This document shows, piece by piece, positions 33,282-42,701 of a stretch of 64,000 nucleotides of DNA. Both the position numbers and the translations under genes were made by a program. Within the stretch, counting starts at the first letter, position 1, and the number at the start of each line of letters is the position of its first letter. Location of the stretch: contig NZ_CP021434.1 in assembly GCF_002162355.1 (NCBI RefSeq), positions 3,774,001 to 3,838,000 of the forward strand. The letters are read 5' to 3'. The stretch comes from Tumebacillus avium. Its GTDB lineage: Bacteria; Bacillota; Bacilli; Tumebacillales; Tumebacillaceae. Below the pieces are notes generated by a model. The model was given only the letters and a program-made list of their open reading frames with translations, did no database searches and was not told the origin of the DNA.

Positions 33282-33418
33282 ATACCACAACAAATCCAAC
33301 GTACTCCTTCTGATTGGCATTTGCACTGTGGACTCGAGCAAAATGAACGGAATCCGTGCGGTTGACTCATGACCTTCCGCACGGTTACGACCCGCCCTGG
33401 CTAGGCGGGTCTTTTTTT
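33282..33418 (+). ncRNA. Candidate small RNA
   Basis: Between the subtilase terminator and miaB there is a possible promoter (TTGTGC 33247-33252, 17 bases, TAACAT 33270-33275). About 70 bases without a clear coding frame follow, then a hairpin of CCGTGCGG (33354-33361) with CCGCACGG (33377-33384), and an intrinsic terminator (GACCCGCC/GGCGGGTC, 33389-33411, then seven T). This could be a small RNA of about 135 nt. It matches no riboswitch class that I recognise. Confidence 0.35.
33389..33418 (+). terminator. Intrinsic terminator upstream of miaB
   Basis: GACCCGCC (33389-33396) pairs with GGCGGGTC (33404-33411), followed by seven T. No recognised gene ends just before it. A TATAAT at 33458-33463 downstream is a likely -10 for miaB, with a weak -35. 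Confidence 0.85.
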
Positions 33419-33499
33419 GTGCTTTTTTATACACTGTATTTCCCTGATCTTTTTCGATATAATGGCAGATAGTCAAGGACGAAGAGAAAGGGGATTCAG

Positions 33500-34972
33500 A
33501 TGAGCGTAAATAATGAAGGTTTCATTCAAATAGATGACCTCGACCAGCATGCTGCCGACACCCACCGCCCGACAATCGCGGAGCGCCAGCGCGTCGATTA
33601 CCGCGAGATCGCCAAAGAAGTGGGCCGGCTTGGCGAAGGGAAGACCTACTTTATCCGCACGCACGGTTGCCAGATGAACGAACATGATACCGAAATCATG
33701 TCCGGGATGCTTGAAGAGATGGGTTACACGCCGGCACGCGAGATGTATGATGCCGATTTTATCCTGTACAACACCTGCGCCGTCCGCGAAAACGCAGAAG
33801 ACAAGGTCTGGGGCAACCTCGGCACCTTGAAGCCGTATAAAGCGAAGAATCCCAACCTGATCATCGGCCTCTGCGGCTGCATGGCGCAGGAAGAGGTCGT
33901 TCGCGAACGCATCCGCACCACGCATCCGCATGTCGACATCGTGTTTGGCACGCACAACGTACACGTGCTGCCGAGCCTCGTCGAACAGGCGCACCACAGC
34001 AAATTGACGATCTTTGACGTGTGGGATGCCGCGCATGACGGCACGATCGAGAACCTGCCGAAAGTCCGCAAAGACGATGTGCGCGCCTGGGTCAACATCC
34101 AATATGGCTGCAACAAGTTCTGCACCTACTGCATCGTGCCGTTTACCCGCGGCGAAGAGCGTTCGCGCCTGCCGCAGGACGTCATCGAAGAGATCAAGCA
34201 ATTGGCGGCGGAAGGCTACAAAGAGATCACTTTGCTGGGCCAAAACGTCAACGACTACGGCATCGACCTCGAAGGTGTCGATTTTGCCGATCTCTTGGAG
34301 CTGGCAGCCGGGGTGGACGGGATCGAACGCATCCGCTTCACCACGTCCAACCCGTGGAACTTTACGGACAAGCTGATCGACACGATCGCCCGCCACAAGC
34401 AGATCCCGAACTTCATCCATCTGCCGGTGCAGTCGGGCTCGTCGCAGGTGCTGCGCCGCATGAAGCGCGGGTACACCCGTGAGGAGTACCTCGATCTGGT
34501 CAGCCGGATCAAGACCCGCATCCCGGACGTGGCGCTGACCACCGATATCATCGTCGGCTTCCCGGGCGAAACGGAAGAGCAGTTCCAGGAAACGGTGTCG
34601 CTGCTCGAAGAGGTGCGCTATGAAGGCGCATTCACGTTTGTCTACTCGCCGCGCGCCGGCACGCCTGCGACCCGCCTGCCGGATGATGTGTCGGAAGAAG
34701 ACAAGAAAAAGCGTCTGTACCGTCTGAATGAAGTGCAGGATGGGATCTCGCTGGAGCAGAACCAAAAGCTGGTCGGCCATGTGCTGAACGTTTTGGTCGA
34801 ATGCGAATCGAAGAACAATGCGGACGTGCTGCAAGCACGCACCGAATCGAACAAGCTGGTGCATATCGAAGGCGCCAAAACACTGATCGGCCAAATGATT
34901 CATGTCAAAGTCACCGAAGCCAAGACCTGGTACTTGCGCGGTGAAGTCCTGCCGCAGGGGGTAATTGTATGA
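33500..34972 (+). CDS. miaB: tRNA-2-methylthio-N6-dimethylallyladenosine synthase
   Basis: A 490-residue radical-SAM methylthiotransferase acting on i6A37 of tRNA. The N-terminal UPF0004 domain has three cluster cysteines (H-G-C-Q-M-N, N-T-C-A-V-R-E, G-C-M-A-Q). The radical-SAM triad is C-N-K-F-C-T-Y-C at about residues 208-215, and a TRAM domain covers the last 65 residues. It works after MiaA, encoded further down at 41032. It overlaps the RicA-like gene by 4 bases, the usual Bacilli arrangement. Confidence 0.95.
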   Translation: MSVNNEGFIQIDDLDQHAADTHRPTIAERQRVDYREIAKEVGRLGEGKTYFIRTHGCQMNEHDTEIMSGMLEEMGYTPAREMYDADFILYNTCAVRENAEDKVWGNLGTLKPYKAKNPNLIIGLCGCMAQEEVVRERIRTTHPHVDIVFGTHNVHVLPSLVEQAHHSKLTIFDVWDAAHDGTIENLPKVRKDDVRAWVNIQYGCNKFCTYCIVPFTRGEERSRLPQDVIEEIKQLAAEGYKEITLLGQNVNDYGIDLEGVDFADLLELAAGVDGIERIRFTTSNPWNFTDKLIDTIARHKQIPNFIHLPVQSGSSQVLRRMKRGYTREEYLDLVSRIKTRIPDVALTTDIIVGFPGETEEQFQETVSLLEEVRYEGAFTFVYSPRAGTPATRLPDDVSEEDKKKRLYRLNEVQDGISLEQNQKLVGHVLNVLVECESKNNADVLQARTESNKLVHIEGAKTLIGQMIHVKVTEAKTWYLRGEVLPQGVIV

Positions 34973-35391
34973 GCAACGCACTCGCCACACATCCCGTGCT
35001 CGCCGAGCGCGCCGAACAGATCGGCGCGATGGTGACGCGGTCGCTGGAAATGTCCATTTTTAAACAAGCAGAGCGCGACCTGCACCAAGACGGGGAAGCG
35101 CAAAGCCTGATCGCCGAGCTGCAGCAGAAGCAAGCGTCGGGTGAAGAGGTTGACGCTGTGCTCGACCGTCTGGAAGGGCTCGATGTTGTTCGTCATTTCA
35201 CGTCCGCACAGCAAGGGCTGTCCGAAGTGATCGAGCATGTGACGAAAATTCTGACCGCGACCTTGTCGGGCCGCCTCGATATCGTGCTCGAACAGGAAGG
35301 CGGATGCTGCTCGTCCTGCCCGTCGACCGGCTGTGACGGCGTGTCCAGCGCGGCCGGATGTACCGGCAGCGCTTCGACCTGCTCGGCGTAA
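34969..35391 (+). CDS. YlbF/YmcA family protein (RicA-like)
   Basis: A 140-residue helical protein of the YlbF/YmcA family, placed right after miaB as ymcA (ricA) is in Bacillus. In B. subtilis RicA works with RicF and RicT in RNase Y-dependent mRNA maturation and in sporulation and biofilm control, and the complex holds Fe-S clusters. Here residues from about 112 form a Cys-rich tail with seven Cys (G-G-C-C-S-S-C-P, G-C-D-G, A-G-C-T-G, S-T-C-S-A), fitting a cluster-binding end. The ATG overlaps the miaB stop. Confidence 0.82.
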   Translation: MSNALATHPVLAERAEQIGAMVTRSLEMSIFKQAERDLHQDGEAQSLIAELQQKQASGEEVDAVLDRLEGLDVVRHFTSAQQGLSEVIEHVTKILTATLSGRLDIVLEQEGGCCSSCPSTGCDGVSSAAGCTGSASTCSA

Positions 35392-35431
35392 TCGCGCGTT
35401 GAGCACATAAATAGAAGTTTTGACAGAAAAA

Positions 35432-35466
35432 GTCTGGTTTCTCAGAAGAGGAATCGGGCTTTTTTA
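35432..35466 (+). terminator. Intrinsic terminator after the ricA-like gene
   Basis: GTCTGGTTTCTC (35432-35443) can pair with GAGGAATCGGGC (35448-35459) using several G-T pairs, then six T. Confidence 0.65.
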
Positions 35467-35510
35467 TTTGAATAAGGTTAGGGACAAACAGGACGAATTT
35501 TGACGAGTTT

Positions 35511-35519
35511 TGTTATAAT
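35511..35519 (+). promoter_or_regulatory. Extended -10 promoter element for mutSL
   Basis: TGTTATAAT has the TGn extension before a perfect TATAAT (35514-35519). No good -35 is present at 16-18 bases. The transcript would begin near 35526, about 33 bases before mutS. Confidence 0.55.
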
Positions 35520-35558
35520 GGACAACGAATGTGTGTAGAGCGGGAGGATTTAGCTGAA

Positions 35559-38285
35559 ATGGCGAAGTTTACACCGATGATGCAACAATATATGGACACA
35601 AAAGCACAGGCGCCGGACGCCTTGCTGTTTTTTCGCTTAGGCGATTTTTATGAACTGTTTTTTGACGATGCGGTGACGGCCGCACGGGAGCTGGAGATCA
35701 CGCTGACCGGACGGGGCAGCGGTTCGGATGAAAAGATTCCGATGTGCGGCGTGCCGCATCACTCGGCGGAGAACTATGTGCTGCGCCTCGTGGAAAAAGG
35801 CTACAAAGTCGCGATCTGCGACCAGGTGGAAGACGCTTCGGCCGCCAAAGGCATCGTGCGCCGCGAGATCGTGCGCGTCGTGACGCCGGGCACGGTGATG
35901 GAAAGCAAAGCCCTGCAGGAAAAAGCCAATCTGTACCTCGCGTCGATCGTGCATAAGGACGGCGTGTTTGGCGTGTCGTTCTGCGACCTTTCGACCGGGG
36001 AACTGCTGGTCGTCGAGCATGGGGACGAGCAGGCGATGCTCGATGAGATGGTGTGCTATCAGCCGGCCGAAGTTGTCGTGCCGGCGGGCGAAGCAGGGAG
36101 CGAATATGCGGTGACCGTGCAGGAACTCTTGCGCACGGTGCTGACGGCGGGCGGCGAGAAGTCGCATCGCCATGACCGGGCGAGCGAGACGCTGCTGGGG
36201 CATTTTGGCGTGATTTCGGTGGAGTCGTTTGGTCTTGCCGATCATCCGCTGGCGGTGTCGGCGGCGGGGATGCTCTTGTCGTACCTGCAATCGACGCAAA
36301 AGCGCAGCTTGAGCCACCTGAAGATGCCGTCGTATATCACGAGTGACGAGTACATGACCTTGGACGCTTTTTCCCGGCGCAATCTGGAGCTGATCGAGAC
36401 GCTGCGGGACAAGAGCAAGCACGGGGCTTTGCTTGGGCTGCTCGATGAGACGGTGACGGCGATGGGCGGGCGGCTCTTGCGCCGCTTTGTCGAGCGGCCG
36501 CTGGCCAACAAGCAGCGGATCGAAGAGCGCCTCGATGCGGTCGGCGAGCTGAATGACCACCTGCTCTTGCGCGAAGATGTGCGCCAACTGCTCGATCTGG
36601 TCTATGACCTGGAGCGCCTGGTGGCGCGGGTGGCGTACGGCTCGGCGAATGCGCGTGATCTGCAGGCGATCGGATCGTCCTTGTCGATTTTGCCGCATCT
36701 GAAAGAGCGGTTGGGAGGCACGGCTGTCGGGCTGTTGCAAAACATCGCCGGGCGGATTGAAGATTTTGGGCCGGTCGTCGATCTGATCGAGCGCGCGGTG
36801 GTGGACGAGCCGCCCGTTTCTTTAAAGGACGGCGGGGTGATCCGCGACGGTTTTGACGAATATCTGGACACGTTGAAGCAGGCGAGCCGCGAAGGGAAGC
36901 AATGGATCGCCAATCTGGAAGCGACGGAGCGCGAGAAGACGGGCATCAAGTCGCTGAAAGTTGGTTTCAACAAAGTGTTTGGCTACTACATCGAAGTGTC
37001 GCGCACCAACGTGCAGTACGTGCCGGACACGTATGAGCGCAAGCAGACCTTGACCAACGGCGAGCGGTACGTGACGCCGGAACTGAAGGAAAAAGAATCT
37101 CTGATCCTGGAAGCGGAAGAAAAGCTGCTCGATCTGGAGTACCAGACGTTTGTGGGCGTGCGCGATGAAGTGGCGACGTGGCTTGCCAAGATCCAGCAGG
37201 CGGCAGAAGCGATCGCGCTGACCGACGTGTTGCAGTCTCTGGCGACCGTGTCGGCGAAACGCCGCTATGTACGCCCGATGATCGCGACCGATGACCGGAT
37301 CGTGATCACCGAAGGACGCCATCCGGTGGTGGAAGCGATGCTGAAAGGCGAGCCTTTTGTCGCGAACGATACTTTGCTCGACAATGGCGGTCATCAGATC
37401 TCGCTGATCACCGGGCCGAACATGGCCGGTAAGTCGACCTATATGCGGCAGGTGGCTTTGATCGTGCTGCTCGCCCAGATGGGCAGTTTTGTTCCGGCCG
37501 ATCATGCTGAGATCGGGATTGTCGACCGCGTGTTTACGCGCATCGGCGCATCGGATGACCTGGCGGGCGGACAGTCGACGTTTATGGTCGAAATGGTGGA
37601 GTTGGCGAACATTTTGCATCACGCCACGCCGAAGAGCCTGATCATCCTCGATGAGATCGGGCGCGGGACGTCGACGTTTGACGGCATCTCGATCGCGCAG
37701 GCGGTGGTGGAATTCCTGCACCAGAATCCGCAAGTCGGCGCGAAGACGCTGTTTGCGACGCATTATCATGAGTTGACCGAGTTCACCAAGACGTTTGTTG
37801 GCGTGCGGCACTACTCGACACATGTGCAGGAGCAAGGCGACGGCATCGTGTTCCTGCGCAAGATTCTTCCGCAGGCGGCCGACCGCTCCTACGGGATTCA
37901 GGTCGCCAAGCTGGCCGGGCTGCCGCAGGAAGTGCTGGCACGGGCACGGGAGATTTTGGCCGAACTGGAGCATGGCAAGCCGGAGTCGAAACTCGTTGTG
38001 TACAAGCAAAAAGATGAGCTGGGCGGCGCGATGATCCTGCGTGACGACGTGGTGCGCGAGGCGGCGACGGCGTATGAAACGGAAGCGCCTGCCGCTGCTT
38101 CTGTGAAAAAGAAGCCGGCCAAAGAGGCGTCGCCGTCGTTGCAGCTGTCGTTGTTTGCCGACGGAGCGGGCGAGCATCCGGTGGTGGAAGAGCTGCGCAC
38201 GCTTGACGTGATGAAACTGACGCCGCTCGATGCGATGAATCTGCTCTACCAGCTCCAGCAAAAAGCGCGGGGAAGTGAGGCATAA
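35559..38285 (+). CDS. mutS: DNA mismatch repair protein MutS
   Basis: A 908-residue mismatch sensor. The mismatch-binding motif near the N terminus has F-x-E in F-Y-E-L-F-F. The ABC-type ATPase has G-P-N-M-A-G-K-S-T at about residue 618, the S-T-F-M-V-E-M block, and D-E-I-G-R-G-T-S-T-F-D. The clamp-binding-like tail has L-Q-L-S-L-F. ATG 35559 (GGGAGG at 35542-35547) is chosen; the ATG at 35529 would put the ribosome site inside the gene. Its stop is one base into the mutL start region, giving coupled expression. Confidence 0.96.
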   Translation: MAKFTPMMQQYMDTKAQAPDALLFFRLGDFYELFFDDAVTAARELEITLTGRGSGSDEKIPMCGVPHHSAENYVLRLVEKGYKVAICDQVEDASAAKGIVRREIVRVVTPGTVMESKALQEKANLYLASIVHKDGVFGVSFCDLSTGELLVVEHGDEQAMLDEMVCYQPAEVVVPAGEAGSEYAVTVQELLRTVLTAGGEKSHRHDRASETLLGHFGVISVESFGLADHPLAVSAAGMLLSYLQSTQKRSLSHLKMPSYITSDEYMTLDAFSRRNLELIETLRDKSKHGALLGLLDETVTAMGGRLLRRFVERPLANKQRIEERLDAVGELNDHLLLREDVRQLLDLVYDLERLVARVAYGSANARDLQAIGSSLSILPHLKERLGGTAVGLLQNIAGRIEDFGPVVDLIERAVVDEPPVSLKDGGVIRDGFDEYLDTLKQASREGKQWIANLEATEREKTGIKSLKVGFNKVFGYYIEVSRTNVQYVPDTYERKQTLTNGERYVTPELKEKESLILEAEEKLLDLEYQTFVGVRDEVATWLAKIQQAAEAIALTDVLQSLATVSAKRRYVRPMIATDDRIVITEGRHPVVEAMLKGEPFVANDTLLDNGGHQISLITGPNMAGKSTYMRQVALIVLLAQMGSFVPADHAEIGIVDRVFTRIGASDDLAGGQSTFMVEMVELANILHHATPKSLIILDEIGRGTSTFDGISIAQAVVEFLHQNPQVGAKTLFATHYHELTEFTKTFVGVRHYSTHVQEQGDGIVFLRKILPQAADRSYGIQVAKLAGLPQEVLARAREILAELEHGKPESKLVVYKQKDELGGAMILRDDVVREAATAYETEAPAAASVKKKPAKEASPSLQLSLFADGAGEHPVVEELRTLDVMKLTPLDAMNLLYQLQQKARGSEA

Positions 38286-40240
38286 TGGGAAGAATTGAAG
38301 TCTTGAGCGACCTGCTCGCCAACAAGATCGCCGCCGGGGAAGTTGTGGAACGCCCGGCGTCGGTCATCAAGGAACTGCTCGAAAACGCGGTCGATGCGGA
38401 CAGCACGCAGATCATCGTCGAGATCGAGCAAGGCGGGCTTGACCTGATCAAAGTCGCCGACAACGGCATCGGGATGGAGAAAGACGATGCTTTGAAGGCG
38501 TTTGAGCGCCACGCGACCAGCAAGATCAAGACCGACAAAGACCTGTTCCGCATCCGCACGCTGGGCTTTCGCGGCGAGGCATTGCCGTCGATCGCATCGG
38601 TGGCAAAAGTGGAAGTGAAGACGCGGACACTGGAGGCGAATGAGGGAACGCTGGTCAAAATTGACGGCGGCACCCTGGTCACGCATGATGTCTGTGCGGC
38701 GAAAAAGGGGACGGAGATCGCCGTGCGCGATCTGTTTTACAACACGCCGGCCCGCTTGAAGTACCTCAAGTCGATTCAGACGGAGCTGGGGCACATTTTG
38801 GACTATGTGAACCGGATGGCTTTGGCGCACCCGCAGATCTCGTTTCGGCTGTACCACAACGGGCGGCAGGTGATCCAGACGCCGGGCGACGGCAAGCTCT
38901 TGCATGCGGTCGCGGCGATCTACGGCAGCGACATTGCGCGGCAGATGGTGCCGGTGGAGTGGGAGACGTACGATTACAAGATCGAGGGCGTGGCAGGGTA
39001 TCCTGAACTCAACCGGGCCAACCGCAACCATTGCTCCTTTTTCATCAACGGGCGTTTTGTGCGCAGCTATCAGATGATGAACGCCGTGCAGTCGGCGTAC
39101 CATACGCTGTTGCCGATCAACCGCTATCCGGTGGTCGTGCTGTCGCTGACGCTCGACCCGGGTCTGGTTGATGTGAACGTGCACCCGAACAAGCTGGAAG
39201 TGCGCTTCTCCGAGGAAAAAGACGTGATGACCGCCGTGCAGCAAGCGGTGGAAAGCGCCTTGAAAGGTCAGACCTTTATTCCGAAAGCGACAGCGAAGTC
39301 GATCGATACCGAGCCAAAAGAAAAATCGTCGCAGGAGACGATGGACCTGCGCGTCATCTCGCCGCCTTCTGAACCTGCACCTGCACCGACGGCTCCGGCC
39401 AGATACATCCCCGGTGCAAACGGCCCCAAATACCGCGAACCCCTGCCCCAAGGCGGCGCCCTCGTCCGCGAAACGCCGACGACCTCGTACCGCCCGAAAG
39501 AGCGGGAGCGGGATCAAAATCTGACGCGCAAGCAGGTGGAAGCGGCGCTTGGGGCATACAAAACGCCACCGCCGCCTGCACCTGCACCGGTTGTGGAAGA
39601 ACCGATTGCTAAAGAACCGATTCTTGAAGAAACAAGTGCCGAAGAAGCACGCTCCAACGTCCCGCAGTTCCAGCCGGTGGCTCAGGTGCTGGGCATGTAC
39701 ATCGTGGCGCAGGATGACACGGGGCTGTTTCTGATCGACCAGCACGCCGCGCATGAGAAAGTGCTGTTTGAGAAGTTCTCCGGCAGGCTGGCCACGCGCC
39801 AGATCCATCCCTTGCCGCTCTTGGTGCCGTTGACGCTGGAGCTGACCGCAGCCGAAGCTGCCCAACTGGAAGAGCGGATTCCGGCGCTCATGGAATGCCA
39901 GATCGAAGTGGAGAGCTTCGGCGGCAAGTCGTTTTTGATCCGCTCCGTCCCCGACATCTGGGAAGGGCAAAACACGCAAGCTCTCCTGCAGGAGCTGATC
40001 GACGAACTGCTCCAGGAAGGCAGCGCGCGCAACCCGCTGCAGCTGATCGAAAACAAAGTCATCACCAAAGCATGCAAAGCAGCGATCAAAGCAAACCAGT
40101 GGCTGTCGATGCCGGAGATGATCGCCTTATGCGACCAGTTGCGGGAGCTGAAAAATCCGTTCACCTGCCCGCACGGACGCCCGATCATCATCCACATGTC
40201 GAACTACGATCTGGAGAAGCAATTTAAAAGGGTGATGTAG
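38285..40240 (+). CDS. mutL: DNA mismatch repair protein MutL (endonuclease type)
   Basis: A 651-residue protein. The N-terminal GHKL ATPase includes E-L-L-E-N-A, D-N-G-I-G-M and G-F-R-G-E-A-L. A Pro/Glu-rich linker covers about 335-460. The C-terminal domain has the metal-dependent nicking motif D-Q-H-A-A-H-E-x4-E at about residue 485 and C-P-H-G-R-P near 627. The nicking motif marks the MutL type used by organisms without MutH, as in most Bacilli. Confidence 0.96.
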   Translation: MGRIEVLSDLLANKIAAGEVVERPASVIKELLENAVDADSTQIIVEIEQGGLDLIKVADNGIGMEKDDALKAFERHATSKIKTDKDLFRIRTLGFRGEALPSIASVAKVEVKTRTLEANEGTLVKIDGGTLVTHDVCAAKKGTEIAVRDLFYNTPARLKYLKSIQTELGHILDYVNRMALAHPQISFRLYHNGRQVIQTPGDGKLLHAVAAIYGSDIARQMVPVEWETYDYKIEGVAGYPELNRANRNHCSFFINGRFVRSYQMMNAVQSAYHTLLPINRYPVVVLSLTLDPGLVDVNVHPNKLEVRFSEEKDVMTAVQQAVESALKGQTFIPKATAKSIDTEPKEKSSQETMDLRVISPPSEPAPAPTAPARYIPGANGPKYREPLPQGGALVRETPTTSYRPKERERDQNLTRKQVEAALGAYKTPPPPAPAPVVEEPIAKEPILEETSAEEARSNVPQFQPVAQVLGMYIVAQDDTGLFLIDQHAAHEKVLFEKFSGRLATRQIHPLPLLVPLTLELTAAEAAQLEERIPALMECQIEVESFGGKSFLIRSVPDIWEGQNTQALLQELIDELLQEGSARNPLQLIENKVITKACKAAIKANQWLSMPEMIALCDQLRELKNPFTCPHGRPIIIHMSNYDLEKQFKRVM

Positions 40241-41035
40241 GTGCAAAACCGTCCAATTACCGTAACCACCGGGCTGAAAGTCCGGGATGAATACGTCGAG
40301 CAGGCCCACGTCTACGCCGAAGCGATCGGCGGCACGTACGTCGAGCGCAAGAAGCGCGGCTTAGGCAAGATGCAGGAAATCTACGGCGATCCTCTGCTCG
40401 TCGTCTCCGAGCGGGTCAAACTGCACATCGGCGACGAAGAATTCTTTTTTCATCCAAGCATGGCAAATACAAGAATTAAGCGGCTTAAATCTGGCGACAA
40501 TGATATCGTGATCGAATATACCGACGCCCGTCCCGGCGATGTCATCCTCGACTGTACGCTTGGCCTCGGCTCGGATTCGATCGTGTTTGCCCACGTCGCA
40601 GGCGAGACGGGACGGGTGATCGGCGTGGAATCATCGCCGGTCATCGCCTACATCGTGCAGCGCGGACTCAAGGAAGTCACCGTCGATGTCAAAGCGGTCA
40701 ACGAAGCGATGCGGCGCGTGGAAGTGGTCTGTGCCGACCATCTCGACTACCTGCGCTCGCTGCCCGATAAGTCGGTCGACATCGTCTATTTTGACCCGAT
40801 GTTCCGCCGCACCGTCGAGAAGTCGCAGGCGATGGAGCCGATGCGCGTCCTCGGCAATGACCGCCCGGTCGAACTGGCCGCCATCGAAGAGGCGAAGCGC
40901 GTGGCCAGACGGCGCGTCGTGATGAAAGAGCGCTGGTACTCCAAAGAGTTTGCGCGTCTCGGCTTTCAAATTTTGCGCAAGTCTTCCGGTTCGACAAATT
41001 ATGGGGTGATTGACCTGGAGGAGGCGGGCATATGA
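40241..41035 (+). CDS. RsmJ-like class I SAM-dependent methyltransferase
   Basis: A 264-residue protein of the SAM_MT (PF04445) type. It has a SAM-binding I-L-D-C-T-L-G-L-G-S-D-S at about residue 106, and D-I-V-Y-F-D-P-M-F-R at about 184 as the catalytic loop. In gamma-proteobacteria RsmJ methylates 16S rRNA G1516; in Bacilli homologues are uncharacterised. The GTG start follows the mutL stop directly, and it overlaps miaA, placing it in the mutS-mutL-miaA-hfq operon. Confidence 0.8.
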   Translation: MQNRPITVTTGLKVRDEYVEQAHVYAEAIGGTYVERKKRGLGKMQEIYGDPLLVVSERVKLHIGDEEFFFHPSMANTRIKRLKSGDNDIVIEYTDARPGDVILDCTLGLGSDSIVFAHVAGETGRVIGVESSPVIAYIVQRGLKEVTVDVKAVNEAMRRVEVVCADHLDYLRSLPDKSVDIVYFDPMFRRTVEKSQAMEPMRVLGNDRPVELAAIEEAKRVARRRVVMKERWYSKEFARLGFQILRKSSGSTNYGVIDLEEAGI

Positions 41036-41973
41036 TGGGGGCAAAACCGAAGATTTTGATCATCGTGGGACCGACCGCCGTCGGCAAAACTGCGCTCAGC
41101 CTGGCCTGTGCCAAGGAGTTTGACGGCGAGATCATCTCGGCCGATTCGATGCAGATCTACAGGGGCATGGACATCGGCACGGCGAAGATCACGCCGGAGG
41201 AGATGGACGCGATCCCGCATTACGGACTCGATCTGGTCGCGCCCGACCAGCCGTATACGGTCGTGGAGTTCAAAACATACGCCGACCGCGTGATTCGCGA
41301 CATTGAGGCGCGCGGCAAACTGCCGATCATCGTCGGCGGCACGATGCTGTATGTGAAAGCGCTGATCGATCCGATGGATTTTACGGAAGCAAAAGAAGAC
41401 CCCGAGTTTCGCCAGCAGCTCTGGCAGCAAGCCGAAGAGCATGGCGGCGAACCCTTACATAAGCAGTTGCAGGAAGTCGACCCGGTCACAGCGGAGCGCC
41501 TGCATCCCAACGATGTCAAACGCGTCATTCGCGCGCTGGAAGTGCATCATGCCACCGGCGTTCCGCTGTCCGAGTCTTTTGCCAATCAGGCGGCAGAAGG
41601 GCCCTACGACCCGGTGCTGGTCGGCTTGAATCTGGAGGACCGGCAGGAGCTGTACGAGCGGATCAACCGGCGCGTGGACATCATGATCGGGCAGGGGCTG
41701 CTCGAAGAAGTGAAAACCCTTTTAGATGCGGGCTACCACCGCGACCTGCAAAGCATGCAGGCCATCGGCTACAAGGAGATCGTCGACCACCTCGCCGGGC
41801 GGCTGACGCTTGAGGAGGCGGTGGAGGCGGTTAAACAGGGCTCCAGGCGTTATGCCAAGCGCCAGTTGTCCTGGTGGCGACGGGAAGAGCGGATTCATTG
41901 GTTCGATGTCCAAACTGCGAACGAAGCAGAACGTTTGCGAAAAATCCGCAACTTGCTAGAAGGAATTTCATAG
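41032..41973 (+). CDS. miaA: tRNA dimethylallyltransferase
   Basis: A 313-residue enzyme adding a dimethylallyl group to A37 of tRNAs that read UNN codons. Features: P-loop G-P-T-A-V-G-K-T, the D-S-M-Q-I-Y-R-G-M-D-I-G-T-A-K block, G-G-T-M-L-Y-V-K-A-L, and a C-terminal R-Y-A-K-R-Q-L-S-W. GGAGGAGG (41017-41024) serves ATG 41032 or 41035. The MiaB gene that uses its product is at 33500. Confidence 0.95.
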   Translation: MMGAKPKILIIVGPTAVGKTALSLACAKEFDGEIISADSMQIYRGMDIGTAKITPEEMDAIPHYGLDLVAPDQPYTVVEFKTYADRVIRDIEARGKLPIIVGGTMLYVKALIDPMDFTEAKEDPEFRQQLWQQAEEHGGEPLHKQLQEVDPVTAERLHPNDVKRVIRALEVHHATGVPLSESFANQAAEGPYDPVLVGLNLEDRQELYERINRRVDIMIGQGLLEEVKTLLDAGYHRDLQSMQAIGYKEIVDHLAGRLTLEEAVEAVKQGSRRYAKRQLSWWRREERIHWFDVQTANEAERLRKIRNLLEGIS

Positions 41974-42018
41974 AAGGGGTACGAATACCATATAAAAAAA
42001 AGAGTGGGGGTAAATATT

Positions 42019-42249
42019 TTGAACAAACAACAGATCAATATCCAAGATCACTTTCTGAATCAGATCCGCAAGGATAACATTCCGGTGATCATTTACCTCG
42101 TGAACGGTTTCCAAATTCGCGGCGTTGTCAAAGCATTTGACAATTTCACGATCATCGTCGAGTCGGAAGGCAAGCAGCAGATGGTCTACAAGCACGCAAT
42201 TTCTACGTTTACCCCGATGAAGAACGTAAGTTTCCACGCTGCTGAATAA
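42019..42249 (+). CDS. hfq: RNA chaperone Hfq
   Basis: A 76-residue Sm-like protein. Sm1 includes [13 protein letters not shown], and Sm2 includes Y-K-H-A-I-S-T, the Gram-positive version. It forms a hexameric ring binding small RNAs and poly(A). The start is TTG 42019 behind GTGGGGG (42004-42010), giving [10 protein letters not shown], as usual for the family. It follows miaA by 45 bases, the widely conserved order. Confidence 0.94.
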   Translation: MNKQQINIQDHFLNQIRKDNIPVIIYLVNGFQIRGVVKAFDNFTIIVESEGKQQMVYKHAISTFTPMKNVSFHAAE

Positions 42250-42274
42250 GCGTTGAGATAGAATAACGCTTGAG

Positions 42275-42302
42275 AAGTGTTCCTTTGGAGCACTTCTTTT
42301 TT
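42275..42302 (+). terminator. Intrinsic terminator after hfq
   Basis: AAGTGTTCC (42275-42283) pairs with GGAGCACTT (42287-42295), then CTTTTTTT. Confidence 0.82.
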
Positions 42303-42368
42303 TATTAGGGCGCTTCTTTTTTATTTTCGGCAGCAGCGGGGAAGACTTGACGGTGAGGTGATGCAACC

Positions 42369-42578
42369 GTGTACAACCGTGAAGATCAATTGCCGCAGGG
42401 AGCTTCGATCGAGCATATCTTTGGCATCTTAAACGATGTCAAAACGGCAGAGCTTCCCGTCTCCGATGCTCTCGATTCGCTGGCCTACTGGTACCACGAA
42501 GCGTTTCAAACGGGCGAGATCAACGTCGAAGAGCCGGCCGACACCGACCTGTACGACGGGGAAGACATCTGGACCTAA
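42369..42578 (+). CDS. Small acidic protein of unknown function (69 aa)
   Basis: A 69-residue acidic protein starting M-Y-N-R-E-D-Q and ending G-E-D-I-W-T. Two short helices are likely. GTG 42369 has a GGTGATG-like site shortly before it. A perfect terminator follows at once, supporting a real gene. No family is recognised. Confidence 0.55.
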   Translation: MYNREDQLPQGASIEHIFGILNDVKTAELPVSDALDSLAYWYHEAFQTGEINVEEPADTDLYDGEDIWT

Positions 42579-42590
42579 CGCAAGCAGCAG

Positions 42591-42620
42591 AAAAGACCGC
42601 AGGCCGACTGCGGTCTTTTT
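42591..42620 (+). terminator. Intrinsic terminator
   Basis: An 11-base-pair stem, AAAAGACCGCA (42591-42601) with TGCGGTCTTTT (42609-42619), then T. Confidence 0.85.
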
Positions 42621-42701
42621 GTCGCGGATATTGCCTCAGACGGTGACCAGGAACCGAATGCTTGCATTGGTCTGTGGTTTTTTGTCGCGGAACGGCGGTC
42701 T

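Noticed and set aside
35500..35505. TTGACG as the -35 of the mutS promoter
   Set aside because: It is only 8 bases before TATAAT, too close for a sigma-A -35; the extended -10 explains the site better.
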